Origin: Prostheceraeus crozeri
Lineage: Eukaryota > Platyhelminthes > Polycladida > Euryleptidae
Assembly: GCA_907163375.1 (NCBI GenBank)
Contig: CAJQUW010012546.1
Location: 186,001-250,000, forward strand
Reading direction: 5' to 3'
DNA: 64,000 bases
Shown: positions 33,934 through 46,572 of the stretch, piece by piece
Layout of the letters: every line of letters starts with the position of its first letter
Position numbering within the stretch: position 1 is the stretch's first letter
Notes under the pieces: model-generated
Databases searched by the model: none
What the model was told of the DNA's origin: nothing
Seen by the model: the letters and a program-made list of their open reading frames with translations, nothing else
Translations under genes and position numbers: made by a program

Positions 33934-34649
33934 ATCTGATTCAAATATGACTAACAGGGGCCTTTTTGGAATAATGAGCAGAAAACATTAAAATATATTG
34001 AAGTAGTTACGTTTTAGCAGCATATCAAAATCAAGAAAGCGGAAACTAATAATATCTTTGCTGCCAAATTCTTAACTTATTCATTTAACTGCTTGCCACC
34101 TACAGTATACCAAACCAAATGTTCTGTTGTTCAAAAGCCTAATCCTAAAGCAAACTGACTTGTCGAAAATTCGATGTAGGACCTCTGCTGCATGTAGGCT
34201 ACCAAGTGAATTTAAAGAATTGTCTGTAAGGCTTTTAGCTTTCTTTTTACAAGAAAAATCTTTTATAGAAATACACAAGTTCAAATATTAAAAGCTATCT
34301 ACAGCACAAATTCCACTATTTTCATTAAAGGTTGATGCCACCGTAAAAAACATACATTGGAAAAAAAGTTAATTGCAATTGTTTCATCATTTAAATTATT
34401 ATTTTTGAAGAAGCAAAGAATAGTATGCAGGTAGACCCTACTCATGAAAGTCCTCTCATAATGCATAACTGAATATTTTTTTCTTATTCTATGCTTTCAC
34501 TATTTCTTACACTTTGGTTCTGCTGCGCATCGGCAGATTTCGCTGTTATACAGGCTGACCACTTATCAATATTCGTAAAATTTTATATCACCGTGGATCT
34601 TTAGCATTTTGAGAGCTTGACAATAGGAAATATGCCTGTATGTTGTAAT

Positions 34650-35239
34650 CACAGAATTAGATTCATCTGCGCGCGCTTCGGTTTCCTAGAAAGGAAGAAT
34701 TGTATGCAACCTTAATGTCGAAATGGCACATCAACTTGCTCCTTCTCGAATGGATAATTCATGTATGGCTTGCTATTGGAAATGGCAAACAATAAGCTGT
34801 CAGCAGAGGACAGTGGAGCCAGTGAGAGATGCGTGCGTGCTGTGATATCACTTCGTACACACCAAAACACACATCCCTGTATTGGCTTCGATTCAATGTA
34901 TGCACTATACAGTGAGCAATGCCGAGGAGAGGATCATCAAGTGAACTTATTTTCGTACGCCTGCTACTTTCTTTGATAATGATCGGAAGGGTCAACATTA
35001 TGGAGGAAACTTGTGGGCAATGATCTGAAGTCTTCGAATCTGAAGGAATTTTGGCAATCGAAGCACTTTGCTGGAACTCACATTAATCCGCAAGCGAAGC
35101 ACGACTTTTTTTCCTATCTCTGTAAGGTATTAGGAATTCCTTTTTGCCCACTGAATAGGTTCCTCGAAGTGCCGGCGATTTCGTATTAATCACACTTCAT
35201 AGCAAACCGAAGCAGATAAACAAAATATTTAATTCTGTG
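34650..35239 (+). mobile_element. hAT-type MITE, CACAGAATTA family, copy 4, perfect TSD
   Basis: The best-preserved copy. Left end CACAGAATTAGATTCATCTG, right end the inverse (TTAATTCTGTG at 35239), with 8-bp flanks GTTGTAAT exact (34642-34649 and 35240-35247). The TIR similarity continues for about 36 bp to the CTTCGGTTT block. The 590-bp interior serves as a reference for the family. It lies in the spacer of the inverted repeat pair. Confidence 0.95.
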
Positions 35240-36159
35240 GTTGTAATATTATCACACTCGACAATTTTTTAGCTATTTTATCTTGAGAAAGTTGATTATG
35301 CAAATAATAAAAAAGGTAGTAAACATTAAGTAAAAATTGAACAAATATTTCGAGCCATAAGCCCGACTGTACTTGCTTCACATTCTAAATTTAAAATTCG
35401 ATTTTGCAGATAGTTCATAGTTATATTGTTTTCGTCGATGATGAAAGCGACATGATGCTTTGAGTATTGATTTCCATATGAAAAATGCCTTCCCTAATGA
35501 TATTTGATCTCTTTATGAACCTACAAAAATTCAACATTGCGTGATTGAAATGAAAGCTGTTTGGTCACTTGTAACTATGGTAAAATACTTAACCATAATG
35601 ATTATCATTTAGATGATTTACGTGAGAATGTTTGGGTCTAACCTGGAAGAGACCCGCGGATACTTTGGAAGAAGTGAAACAGGAAAATGCGAAATTGCTT
35701 GTGTTCCGTTACAAGGTGATTTGTTGAAAGCTCATCCTTGGAGTTTCATCCATCTAATAAAAATTTGATATTCCTGCATACTGCATATTCATATTCACAT
35801 TCATTCAGATTATGCCAGACAAAAATTGGCATTTATAAATACGAAAAGCTACTACAGTATTAAGGAGATGCAGTAGATCGTCAAACATGATTTAATGTAC
35901 ATGTAGGCATATATTCAGATGATATAGTTGGATCACTTGTACAGGATACGTAGGGAGATTATTTTGCAATGGAATAGAGTAATTAATTTCTCTTTATATC
36001 AATTATGCATCATGTTTGTACATAAAAATTGACACATGATTCTCAAACATTTCGTACTTTGTTGTTAAAATTTCATCATGTCAAACAGATGGCAACTGGG
36101 AATCGATTTCCATCACCCATCTTTTCCTACCTGCACATGTGTGTGGGTAGACTTTCACG

Positions 36160-36355
36160 GTCATTTTTACCCGAAGCTCAAGGAAATTACCGTCAGGCGA
36201 AACTTATTAATGCCAAATTTATTGCATCTAGATTTTTACCTGCAGCTGCAGGGAATTCCCTTCAGCAACACAATTGATTTTCACCCGAAGCTCAAGGAAA
36301 TTACCATCAGGTAAAAGTTATTAATACCAAATTTCCTGCACTTAGATTTATTACT
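36160..36355. repeat. tandem duplication, unit about 114 bp
   Basis: The block with ACCCGAAGCTCAAGGAAATT at about 36170 recurs 114 bp later at about 36284. The homology runs on through TATTAAT.CCAAATTT, with several mismatches. Confidence 0.8.
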
Positions 36356-36387
36356 TCCTTCAGGTAGTTCGTTATTAACATGGCCGT

Positions 36388-37450
36388 AGGTGTAACCGAA
36401 TTGTCGCCACAGTTTTCTTCCAAACTGACATTACTTCCTCGATGTATGAGTTGTATGAATCATAGATATCGGACAGCCTGACCAATGATTTCTGAAACCG
36501 TTTCTGACCTATCGGTAGGCAGAATTTCATTGTCTAATTGTTTGGTTGGTTTGTTTGTCACAGACTTATAACCACAGAATTAGACAGGTCGTCTCTTCCT
36601 CTGTTTGACTAGAAAGAAAACATTGGAACATGCAACGTTAATGAAATGGCACAATCTGCTGACTAAATACCATAGCAATCGAACAATGAGCAGCCGGTTC
36701 AACATTAAACACGCCAAATTTTGTGTGACTGTTTCAGTGACTGTTATCAACCGGATCACACAGCAAAGAGACACAGTCGATCGCAAGTTCTACAGAGAAG
36801 TTTGTGAACGTTTTTTCGTGCGCCTGCTAACTTTTTTAATAATGATCGGAGGGCCCCACATTATCGAGAAAACTTTTGCGGAATGATCTAAATTCTGCGA
36901 ATCTGAAGGAATCGTGGTGATCGGAGCATTTTAAAGGAATTGAGAGCAATCCGCAAGTGACGCACGACGATTTTTCCTATCTCTGCAAGGTATTAAAAAT
37001 TTCTTTTTGCCCACTTATTAAGTTCCTGCATGTGCCATTATTTTGAATCAGTTTGCACTTCTAGCAAAGTGATGCGCTAAAACAATCTAATTCTGTGCTT
37101 ATAACGCTCAATCTCTACCTATGATGGCTGCATTTAGACAGAAATCCATGACTTTGGTAGGAAGTATTCTTTGTCAACTTACAGGAATGTTCTCTTTCTC
37201 TGTTGTGTTTTCTATTCTTTTTGTAGCTATCAGGGAACAAACTTAAAAGACCTTTATGTTTGAAACTCATTCATTTTTGGATGTGATTGTTGAACTGTTA
37301 AGGTAGAGCTTCTGCAATTACATAGAAATCGGTTCAATGTGCCGCATCACACCTGCAAAGAAGTCGTACTTTTCATACTCGTCAGTCTCACAACTGTGGT
37401 TGCAAGTGAATTAGAGCATGCTGGGCTGTGACTTCTTACACCGTTCTGTG
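36388..37450. repeat. right arm of the inverted repeat pair, split by a MITE
   Basis: The reverse complement of 32608-33137, interrupted at 36573 by a hAT-type MITE. After removing the MITE and one TSD copy (533 bp), exactly 530 bp remain, the same length as the left arm. The MITE therefore arrived after the arms were duplicated. Confidence 0.9.
36573..37097 (+). mobile_element. hAT-type MITE, CACAGAATTA family, copy 5, perfect TSD
   Basis: Left end CACAGAATTAGACAGG, right end CAATCTAATTCTGTG (37097), with exact 8-bp flanks CTTATAAC (36565-36572 and 37098-37105). It belongs to the subfamily with the CAATCTAATTCTGTG end shared by the copies at 8.6 and 21.1 kb. The left half is diverged from the 34.6-kb copy. 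Confidence 0.94.
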
Positions 37451-39255
37451 CGACAAGTGGACGCTACTGTGCGACAATTATAATCTAGTACATTTCTAGT
37501 CATGTAATTGAGAAGTTATTACAATTACTTCACAGTCAGCAGTGCTAAATGTTCATAGCACGCAGCTCAAATTACCTCGTCGATAGCGCGTTGTCATACT
37601 TATAGGCATGCACCCGATGTACAAGTACCGGTAATTTTTTAAAGAAATCTTCACAACGAAGCGTATTGTTAAAATTAGAATCAAGTACCAATGCAGTGAT
37701 ATCCTCCCCCGAATCCATGCTGTTGATCTGAAAATCTAAATTAGAAAACTAATGTAATTGCCCCCTCACAAAAAAGAAAGGCACACGAATTCTTCTAGAC
37801 TTTTAATAAAGTCTCTTAGAATCCACAAGCCTCGATATCTCAGTATGGCATGTTCATTGTTCAGTTTGAATCTTGGCGATCCATTTCAACCCATTTGCAC
37901 TAGTCAGGCACTGAAAGATGAGAACTGAGAGATAAAATGAGTTCATCATAACATGTGAGCATTTCATAGCGTTCATGATTTATTTAAAATGATACACTAG
38001 AGAAAATGTTGCTTCTGCATGCTTCTGCTGAAGATATCTTTGTTGGAATCTTTTCGTCAATCTCTCTTTTATTGGACAGGTTGACAGACTGAATTTTCCC
38101 AAACAGTCATTGTAAATGTATGATACCTTTTACTGAATATGTCTGCGCTTTAGTTAATTTCTTGTAACTAAGTATGAATATCTGATAGTGACTCTTCATT
38201 ATGAATTTTCTAGAGAGTGCATCTTTCCGTGGGACTATGTATCCTGTCACGCAAAATGTGAACTTCATTTTTGCGTTTCTGATCATTGTCTCGGACGGAA
38301 AGAGCATATTAAAGGACAGCTGGCAATGGTTTTGTGAATTAAGAAGGAACAATGTTTATGTGATTTTCTGTGTGACCGTTGCAATCAGCTGGCCTTTCTT
38401 TCACTTGGTGAGGTGCTTAATTAGAGCTAGCTTGACCTACTTACTTATCTAGTTTGACCTAGATAGTTAGACCTACTTATTTAGTTACCTACTTTTAGTT
38501 ACGTTTTGCCATTCTCACTGATCGAATGAGAGACAGTTTAGTTATCATTATCACCCTATTATGTTGTCAGGCCTTGCTTCCCAGAATTATTCTATGCTGA
38601 AAAGCATTTTAAGTGATGGACAGGCGGTGAAATTTGTTAGGAGATACTTACATCGCTGCTGCCACCAATGCAGCCGAAATATGCACGAATTTGAATTTTG
38701 GACATGTGCGGCCACCTTGATTCAAGCAGCATATACCTGTTAGATGTATCTGTTTTCGCTACATGTCAACTTTCTCATTTTCCATATCTTCTTCCAGATT
38801 CCACCAAGTAAACAGAATTATTAAATATTGAGTTGCATCCTCAGTTGAAAAATGGAAACAGACGTGAATAGCTGCTATTTCATCCAATATCAGGAATCAT
38901 CAGCAGGCCTAGTTTGCATCTCTCAACATCGACACAATGCCCTATTTAAAGTCGCAGGCATGCCCGGATTAATTTGAGATTTGCAATTTGCAAGTTGGTG
39001 AAATTTCGATGGGCATGCATTAAGTATCTCTTTAAACACACTGCTGGCAAATCGCCTAAGTTAGTGCGCCTGAAATAATTAATAATTGCCGCTTTTTTTG
39101 TAAACACAATGTAAGCAGAATTAATAAATATTGCCAATATTTAGTTCTCAATATTTAGTTATTCAATATAATATTAGTTCTGTTTAGGGATCCCTCGTGC
39201 CTTCAAATTTTTCCGTGCTGCACATTTGCCATAGTATCTGATCTAATACTCAGCC
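37451..39255. other. no recognisable gene
   Basis: About 1.8 kb without a supported gene. The plus strand is open at 38201-38452 with hydrophobic stretches, but no known domain and no strong start or splice context. Confidence 0.35.
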
Positions 39256-39390
39256 TGACGGACCCGGTTTTTCGAATCGTTGCACAATGTGATCGGACTC
39301 AGGAATTCGAGCTGTTACACAACGTGACGGACCCGGCAAGTGGAGCCGTTACACAGCGTGACCGGACGCGGTAAGTGGACACGCTTACGT
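39256..39390. repeat. degenerate minisatellite, about 4 x 34 bp
   Basis: Units begin TGACGGACCCGG, TGATCGGACTC, TGACGGACCCGG and TGACCGGACGCGG. Each is followed by a GTTACACA(A/G)CG-like end and spaced 34-35 bp apart. It is GC-richer than its surroundings. Confidence 0.75.
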
Positions 39391-39660
39391 ATTTGGACGG
39401 GAACGAACCGGCTCGCCAAGAATGTTCCGGTCAGTTGATAGTGGAAGCGCATCTACCGGCAAAGAAATGTGTTATCATCGAGCACTGTCAAAGCGCTACT
39501 AAATCCATGCTTCATTGTCTCACTTGAAAGTAGCAGTGCCTGGACACGTGTTTCGAAAATGACAGGAACTATGCCCTTGGCTGGGAAATGACCGGAGCTG
39601 TATTTGCTCGAATGCGAGGGAGATGCTAAACCCGCAGCTTGAAAATGACATCAGCGGTCC

Positions 39661-39722
39661 CAGACCCTCTATTGATCCTATATTCCTTATATTTTTTTAG
39701 GTGTGGGTTTGTAGAGGGTCTG
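39661..39722. mobile_element. 62-bp miniature hAT derivative
   Basis: CAGACCCTCTA and its exact inverse bound a unit consisting of the left ~25 bp and right ~35 bp of the hAT at 5520-7983 (CCTCTATTGATCCTATATT joined to TTTTTTAGGTGTGGG...). Imperfect flanks GCGGTCCC and GTGATCCC (6 of 8) suggest a real insertion. Confidence 0.65.
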
Positions 39723-42700
39723 TGATCCCCGTGCATGGAAAATTGCCGGGTAAAAGTGGTACCTTAAGCGTGTTCCGTCAACGATTCATAGTTTCGTTCT
39801 GATTGACCATGCCTTTATCTCAGTGATGTCACATCGCTCTCAGCTTAACAACTTCGATTTGTTTTTCAATGTATCATGCGTGAATCGTGACATTTGATTG
39901 AATTGTTTGCATGCTTTCAAAAATCAAGTCACAGCTTTGTAGAGCTGTATGCCAAACAATTATGATTGAAACAAATTCGATAATTAACCAAAGATCCGCT
40001 CTCCAGCGATGTTCAGATTTGTAGTCATCTATTATCATGACTATCAATTTAATCGTGAAGGATTGACTTTGAATGTCGGCTGAAATTGAGTTAGAGGCGA
40101 GTTTTGAAGCAGAAAACAGAGAAGCATCTATCACACTCGCGAATAGGCCAATCCATACAGAAATATGCTGGGATATGAATTAGCTATGGATTTTGTAGAA
40201 AATGTCATATATTCACTTATGTCGCAGGCATCTCCATTCTCCTTCCAATCATAGTCCCAAAACCTCACTCAGGATTGAGCAAGACTGTCAACTACATATC
40301 CTAGTTAAATCTTCGGATGAGAACTGCACTGTAAACTGTACACCGCAAAAAAACGTGAAAATAATCGACAAGCTACACGGAAAATGTCGGTTTAAATCAG
40401 ATGAACTTTATAGCGTCATATTAGGACTATTAATGACGTCACAGTTAATAGGCTAAAAGATAACTAGTGCAGCGATGTTAGTTGTTGGTTTGCCTTCGTG
40501 TGTTCAACGCACTCTGAATAGATAGCACTTGAGGTCCACTGTCTCGCGACAACTTTTGAAGTGATAATGATCACGGCCACACTTAAATAAACTGAACTAT
40601 AGTTTACACACAACTGAAGAACGTGTGGTAGGGTCTGAGTCGTGGGATTTAAAGTAGCAGCCGGAGAGAACAAGACGACAGAGAAGAAGACGGAGAGAGG
40701 GCGATATCAACACAAGTAATACATGTATCAATGCTGCGAACAGACGAAGTCAGATGAAGCAGTTGACATCGCTGCATTTCAAGTTATCACCTATAATTCA
40801 AACTGTGCGTGTCCGATTTGTATGATACTTTTGTGGGTGAGTAGAAAATGTCCTCAACTACGACAATCTGAAGTTTTTGACGATTGATTCATTTTTGCGG
40901 ATTTTAAACGAATTTGAATACGTGAGAGAAATGCCTGACAAATCAACACTCCACTTTTTTCACTACATGCATTGTACGTGTATGTTGCTTCATCAGGTGA
41001 CCAATCTCGAACTCATGACATGACCTTCCACATGAGTCATCGGAGCGGTTGCTCCACCTTGAAAAACAACTCATTGTTTATCTTTTCGTTCCTCCTTACA
41101 GGGTGTGACGAAAATGTAAGTCAACCTTGCTTTAGCTTCCGGCGGACCGACTTATCTGAATCTCCCTCAGGAACACGATTGGTCACAATTACTTGATTGC
41201 TGATATCAAAAAATTACAATTTATTGATTGATGTGATAAAATGATTGCAAGTAATTGATTGATTTGCGTTGTTCTGGGCTCGATGCTTGACTGATTTGCT
41301 TGCAATGCCATCACCACTTACCATCGAGGGAAAAGCTTCCCATCATCAGTGATGTATTTAGATACTAACCATTGCTAAACATGTACTATTCACAACGTTT
41401 CCAGGATTCTAATTAGGAACTATTTGGTGAATAACGTATTTAGTATATCTATATTACAATATTTTTATGATAACTTTTGAAACTCTATTATTTAGGTTCT
41501 GGTATAGACACGTATGTTTATTCAATCATTTATTTCAATAATTGATTATCACTATAATCATGACGCATGACCTTTTAAGTCTGTAATAAATTTATCAATA
41601 TTCACATCCAATTAGGGATGAAGTTATATGTATTTCATGCAATGGGTCTACTCAAGTCACTATCCAAATTGATAACAAGCTATTATGCGACTTAAGTAAT
41701 TGTAGACCCATGAATGAAGCTTTTACGCCCCATACTCAGCACCACCCAAGCCAGTAGAGGGGGTTGAGGGACATAAAAGCTTCATCAGTAAGGGGCAATT
41801 GCAAGAACCCGATAAAGATCACGTAGATATCGGAAAATAGAAATGTAGATACGGATCTGGAAAAGACTTTTTTGAAATATAGTAGAGAAATTTCTGAAAC
41901 TACTGCTGCAGTTGCAGAAAAAGAAGCAAGGATTCGCTAGAAAGCGGATAATTGACTCAAGCCTTAGTGAAGAGATGGGCATTCTTCTTCGAAATTTTGA
42001 TCATGCCAAAAAAGCTTGTTGCTGAGAGGCATGTACAGTAGAAACAGTAGACACCTATATATAACATACCGCACACAAGTCTCCTAGAAAACTATGTTGC
42101 GATTTCTTATAGCATACCTTGTTGAGAATGCGTTTGAGTCACTCTAGGTCCGTTAATCTCTTTCTGTCACTTCCATCTTGTTGTTGGCTTTGAATAACAA
42201 GATGCTCGCACACTCATCTTTGTAACTCCTCGGGCAGCCTTCCAAATCGCTAATTCGCTTTTGGTTGGTCTGACCCCACTATGTGGCACAGGTTGTAGGT
42301 TAAGGGCCGGAACTGCAGTCATGTGGACTATATATTCTATATATATACAGTGGCTATATATTCTTACTTATTTCATTCATTTTAATGTTTATCTTCATGA
42401 ACAACAGCATCTTTCTATTTTTGAGAACAGTTAGTGAGATAGTACATTGTCGTTGTTTTGACGTTTGCATTTTGTCTTTGGTCTACAAAAAGTACTAGTT
42501 TTAATTCTTCCGATATTTAAGACTTACTTGCTTGACCATTTGTATTATATATCTTACTCTTGGTAAGGGTACGCATCTCAACATTCTAGTATTGATTACA
42601 ACATTTATTATTTTATCTTCATTTTCGCATTATCTGTCGTGGACTTTTTATAAACTGTTCTATAGGAATTCCCATTAGTGCATTTGTTTAAGGCATTTTT

Positions 42701-43346
42701 TAGCTTTCCCTGATGTTCTCAGTTTTCAGTCATGTCGTGTTTACTCTGAATTAGCTTGCAAAGTAATGAATTGTCTTGAAATGACGGCATGCATCAAAAA
42801 GCTTGTTTTTATACAAAGAAAGTAGAAATAAGTCAAAGCTGCTGAGAATAAATTATTTAAGTTATTCTCTGCGGCTTTCTCTCATTTAAACTTTCTTTAC
42901 GCAATCACTAATGATGTTCATGTTTTGTAGCACTACTGAAATGTTCCATTTTTACAGCAAAATCTTGATATTCATATCTACATCCAGAATTGTGATTAAG
43001 TACTCACTTATCCTATGCCATTTAACGTCGTTTGTTCCGTACATTTTCGTTTGTTTTCGGCTGTATCAAGCAATGTCTAATAAACATGATGGAAACATAT
43101 TTTGTCGACATAAATGTAGAATTGAAGTACAGATTTAAGTGCGTCTTGATGATATCTTCATGGTTGATTGCGGCCTTTGTAGCAGAAAAAGTCGTTCATT
43201 CTTCTGTAAAGGAATAGATATGTACAGAAATGCATTCAATATAGCAGGATTCATGCATAAAATGATAATTTTGATCTTAACCAGTCTCACTGCCTATCTT
43301 GGCAGAGGAATGACAAATATTTTGGTAACTTCAGCAGTGCGTGAAT
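39723..43346. other. long stretch with no recognisable gene
   Basis: About 3.6 kb. Short open frames on both strands lack known domains. An ATATATATACAG tract lies near 42343. I see no clear transposon ends, splice-flanked exon or RNA gene here. It may be degraded repeat or unique intron sequence. Confidence 0.35.
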
Positions 43347-43753
43347 ATAATGCATGTACAAAGACATCAATCGGTCCCTGAAGAGCGATGAAGCGAACGG
43401 AATGACGTCACATGCAAGGAATAAAATTCATAGCACGCACAACATAATATGTGACCAAGGCTCGTGAGTTTCTGTCTTTTCCTTCTTTTTGACACCCCAC
43501 CGTCCTTTCTTCCGTCCTATCAAACATCTCTATCCCTGTGCATTAAGCACAAATTGTGAGTTACTTTTCCAATATATTGGCAAAGCATTTCCTTAAAATA
43601 AACAAACAAATTTGATTCTAATGGCTGATTTCGGTCTTGAAGATCATAAAGTCTAAAATTAGGCCTTATTACCATAATTATGGAACAGTCATTCACACTT
43701 ACTGGAGCACACATGCATTTGCGAATGTGTTTTCAATGTTACGTCTTTTTTCC
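43347..43753. repeat. 407-bp dispersed repeat, copy 1
   Basis: Nearly identical to 53557-53963: the same length, with only about four or five mismatches seen by eye and no net gap. It begins ATAATGCATGTACAAAGACA and ends at ACGTCTTTTTTCC. Flanks outside differ completely. No terminal inverted repeats or poly(A) tail are visible, so the mechanism is unknown. Confidence 0.93.
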
Positions 43754-44945
43754 GATAGCCTTTAAGAAAATGGTACAAAGACCTAGCAATCTAGCAATTT
43801 ACATGGCTATTGAGAGAAGCAGTGATACCTTGGCACTCATAAAGAAATGTTCAGTCAAATAAAAGTGTCTCTATTTTCTGAGAAAATCAAAATCTACTAC
43901 GCTTTGCAACTACAACCTACTTCGAATGAATATTGACGCTAGAACATGAGTTAGATGGATGTTTATCTGATAACATATCTTGAAATGCCCAGTGACCTTG
44001 CTTTGCCAAATTTGCCGTAGGTAACTTGATGATAGGGACTAGATTTATGACTCAAATTTATAGAAAAAAGTTCTTTGAATCTCACGCGGTACTGAAAATG
44101 TAACCTCCATGAATCGTCCTGTACTCCCTGTCCATGAGCCCAGAAAGCACCAATTTTCATGAACAAACAATCAGTAGATTCTATAGTTTTTATCGCAATT
44201 TTCAGATCAGAAAACAGTAATGGAATTTTGGCTGCAATTTATTGATGCCTACAACTCCCGGTGCTGTCGCTGTCCGTAAAAACTATCTAAGTTATTCAGG
44301 AAGAATTCAAAATAAATTATTAGATAACCTATGTAGACTTCTACGTAAATTTTCACTCAATATTATACAGGCAAGGGATTACAGAAAACTTTGATGAATA
44401 TCTAATTATTGAAGTCTTGGACCTGCCAGCTTGCAAATGGAAAATCAGTGAAGTAAGGAAATCCAGAAGCTTGCCGTAGCCTCTGAGGAAATCTATAAAT
44501 CAAAGACCCTAAATCGACAATAAACCATACTTCGTACTTAAGCTCATATAAAGATAGTGCGATGGACGTGTGATTAATTTCATCTATGAGATGCAGATGA
44601 TTCAAGATAAGATGACTCAACCTAGGACCAAATCTCAAGAGGAAAGAAAATCTAGTCAGCGCACCAAATTAGTCCATCATTAAAAATGAACAAATTTCAC
44701 TGTTTCACTATGACCGAAATTTAGTGCGCTAGTTTGATTTTTTCTGGTCCCAGATAAAATGTCCCCTTGCCTTGAAGCTTCTGTAGGCCTGCCTAAGAGA
44801 TTGCATGTAATCGGGTGGTTCAATAGTTATAGGAGTTGAGTGCAAAACCCATGTTACAAGCAAATAAGTCACTTTTCTTAATATGATGTTCGAGCTTTGT
44901 TTCCTTACGTCATGGCCTTAAAAGTTCCTGCTGTAGGATATGTAG
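43754..44945. other. no recognisable gene; one short palindrome
   Basis: At about 44652-44738 the motif TAGTCAGCGCACCAAATT faces an inverted AAATTTAGTGCGCTAG, giving an ~85-bp hairpin-like unit that could be a tiny MITE. Nothing else was identified. Confidence 0.4.
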
Positions 44946-45001
44946 CATAATTCATTGTTTTAGCACCTGCACATCGCGGAACTTACTAAGTATATATATA
45001 T

Positions 45002-45688
45002 TCGTATGAAATGTACAGTGATAAAGAGAAAGAAAGTTAAACACAAAGATCAGTTTCACGAAGCCACGTGCGTAAGTCACGATCGACGGTCTTCAGGTCA
45101 CCACACATTCCAATTACAGGACACATCAGGACGTGTTCACTAGTTTGAACGTCTCCGCATCTGCAGGAATCACTTGAGGACAGACCGATCTTATGCATGA
45201 ATGCAGCGAATCTGCCGTGTCCAGATCGGAGGCGATTCAGGAGGACCCACTGTCCTCTGGGGAGATCGGACCCGGGAGGATGGTAAGCCGGTTCGGATAT
45301 GAAGCGCCGAAGTCCGTGACTCGCCTGCGTCCATTTTTGTCTCCATTCATCTGCAGCCCATGAGTTGGAATAGGTTGTTGATAGTGGGATAAGGCCGTTG
45401 TGTCGTCTGGATAGAGGGTTGCGTGACTTAAGTCTTCTTGATGGTCGGTCGTTGGCGAAGAGCTTCTTATGCAGCAGGTGGTCACTGTCCGAAGCTCTTT
45501 GGTGAAGTCGTATCGCGAGTCTTTCGCGGCGGATGTCAGGAGGTTCAATGCCACTCAGAATGGGCAGGATGTCAATTGGTGTACTGCGTATACAACCAGA
45601 GATTAGTCGCATAGTGTCATTTAGAGCGCAGTCTATCTTCTTGGAGTGGGTACTCTGCATCCAGATTGGAGACAGATCTCTGCAGTCC
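45002..45688 (-). mobile_element. 5'-truncated non-LTR retrotransposon (LINE)
   Basis: Flanked by the direct repeat ACTTACTAAGT (44991-45001 and 45689-45699), an 11-bp target-site duplication. The 3' end on the minus strand finishes in a TA-rich tail next to the left repeat. The 5' end is truncated in the middle of the coding region, the usual outcome of incomplete target-primed reverse transcription. Confidence 0.88.
45037..45687 (-). pseudogene. LINE ORF2 C-terminal region (about 215 aa)
   Basis: An uninterrupted minus-strand frame resembles the segment after the reverse transcriptase in Jockey-like LINEs. It has HSKKIDCALNDTMRLISGCI and PIDILPILSGIEPPDIRRER, then a Trp-rich stretch and LPRGQWVLLNRLRSGHGRFA. 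It ends with a Cys/His cluster (SCRCGDVQTSEHVLMCPV), the C-terminal CxC...H...C motif of these elements. The endonuclease and catalytic RT domains are missing through 5' truncation, so it is inactive although not mutated by stops. Confidence 0.85.
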
Positions 45689-46043
45689 ACTTACTAAGTG
45701 GGCAAAAAGGAATTCCTAATACTTTACTGAGATACGAAAAAAGTCGTGTGTCGCTTGCGTATTGCTCTGAATTCTATCAAAGTGCTTCGATTGCCACAAT
45801 TCCTTCAGATTCGAGGAATTCAGATCATTGCGCACACGTTCTCTCCATAATGTTGACCATTCCGATCATTATTAAAAAAAGTAGCAGGCGTACGAAAATA
45901 AGTTCACTTGATGTTTTCACATCCTCTCTTCGGCATTTCTCACTGCATAGTGCATGCACTGAATCGAATGTTAGTCAGGTGATGTGTGTTTTGGTGTGTG
46001 CGAAGTGATATCGCAGCACGCACGCCTCTCTCACTGGCTCTAG

Positions 46044-46572
46044 CACAGAATTAAATATTTTGTTTATCTGCTTCGGTTTGCTAGAAGTGTGATTAATACG
46101 AAACTGACGGCACATAGAGGAACCTATTAGGTGGGCAAAAAGGAATTCCTAATACCTAACAGAGATAGGAGAAAAAGTCGTGCGTCGCTTGCGGATTAAT
46201 GTGAGTTCCAGCAAAGTGCTTCGATTGCCAAAATTCCTTCAGATTCGAAGACTTCAGATCATTGCCCACAAGTTTCCTCCATAATGTTGACCCTTCCGAT
46301 CATTATCAAAGAAAGTAGCAGGCGTACGAAAATAAGTTCACTTGATGATCCTCTCCTCGGCATTGCTCACTGTATAGTGCATAAATTGAATCGAAGCCAA
46401 GACAGGGATGTGTGTTTTGGTGTGTACGAAGTGATATCACAGCACGCACGCATCTCTCACTGGCTCCACTGCACTGTCCTCTGCTGACAGCTTATTGTTT
46501 GCCATTTCCAATAGCAAGCCATTCATGAATTATCCATTCGAGAAGGAGCAAGTTGTGTGATGTGATGTGCCA
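46044..46572 (-). mobile_element. hAT-type MITE, CACAGAATTA family, copy 7 (reverse, 3' side cut by a LINE)
   Basis: Starts CACAGAATTAAATATTTTGT at 46044 and follows the 34.6-kb copy in reverse complement, almost base for base, up to TGATGTGCCATTT at about 46572. There the 3' end of a LINE replaces the remaining ~85 bp. It inserted into the older copy at 44.9-46.0 kb. Confidence 0.88.

Larger units (their letters stand above)
44946..46043 (-). mobile_element. hAT-type MITE, CACAGAATTA family, copy 6, split by a LINE
   Basis: The left part (44946-45001; ATTCATTGTTTTAGC, CACATCGCGGAACTTACTAAG) and the right part from 45689 (AAGTGGGCAAAAAGGAATTC) together match the family in reverse orientation. 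A LINE fragment sits between them with an 11-bp duplication. The MITE ends abruptly at 46043, inside the GGCTC block, where another copy of the same family starts. Limits are approximate on the left. Confidence 0.7.

Noticed and set aside
36605-36886. 93-codon plus-strand open frame
   Set aside because: It falls within the CACAGAATTA MITE (copy 5). The frame is not conserved in other copies.
43139-43381. 80-codon frame with a hydrophobic stretch
   Set aside because: It runs into the 407-bp repeat and has no homologous frame in the other copy.
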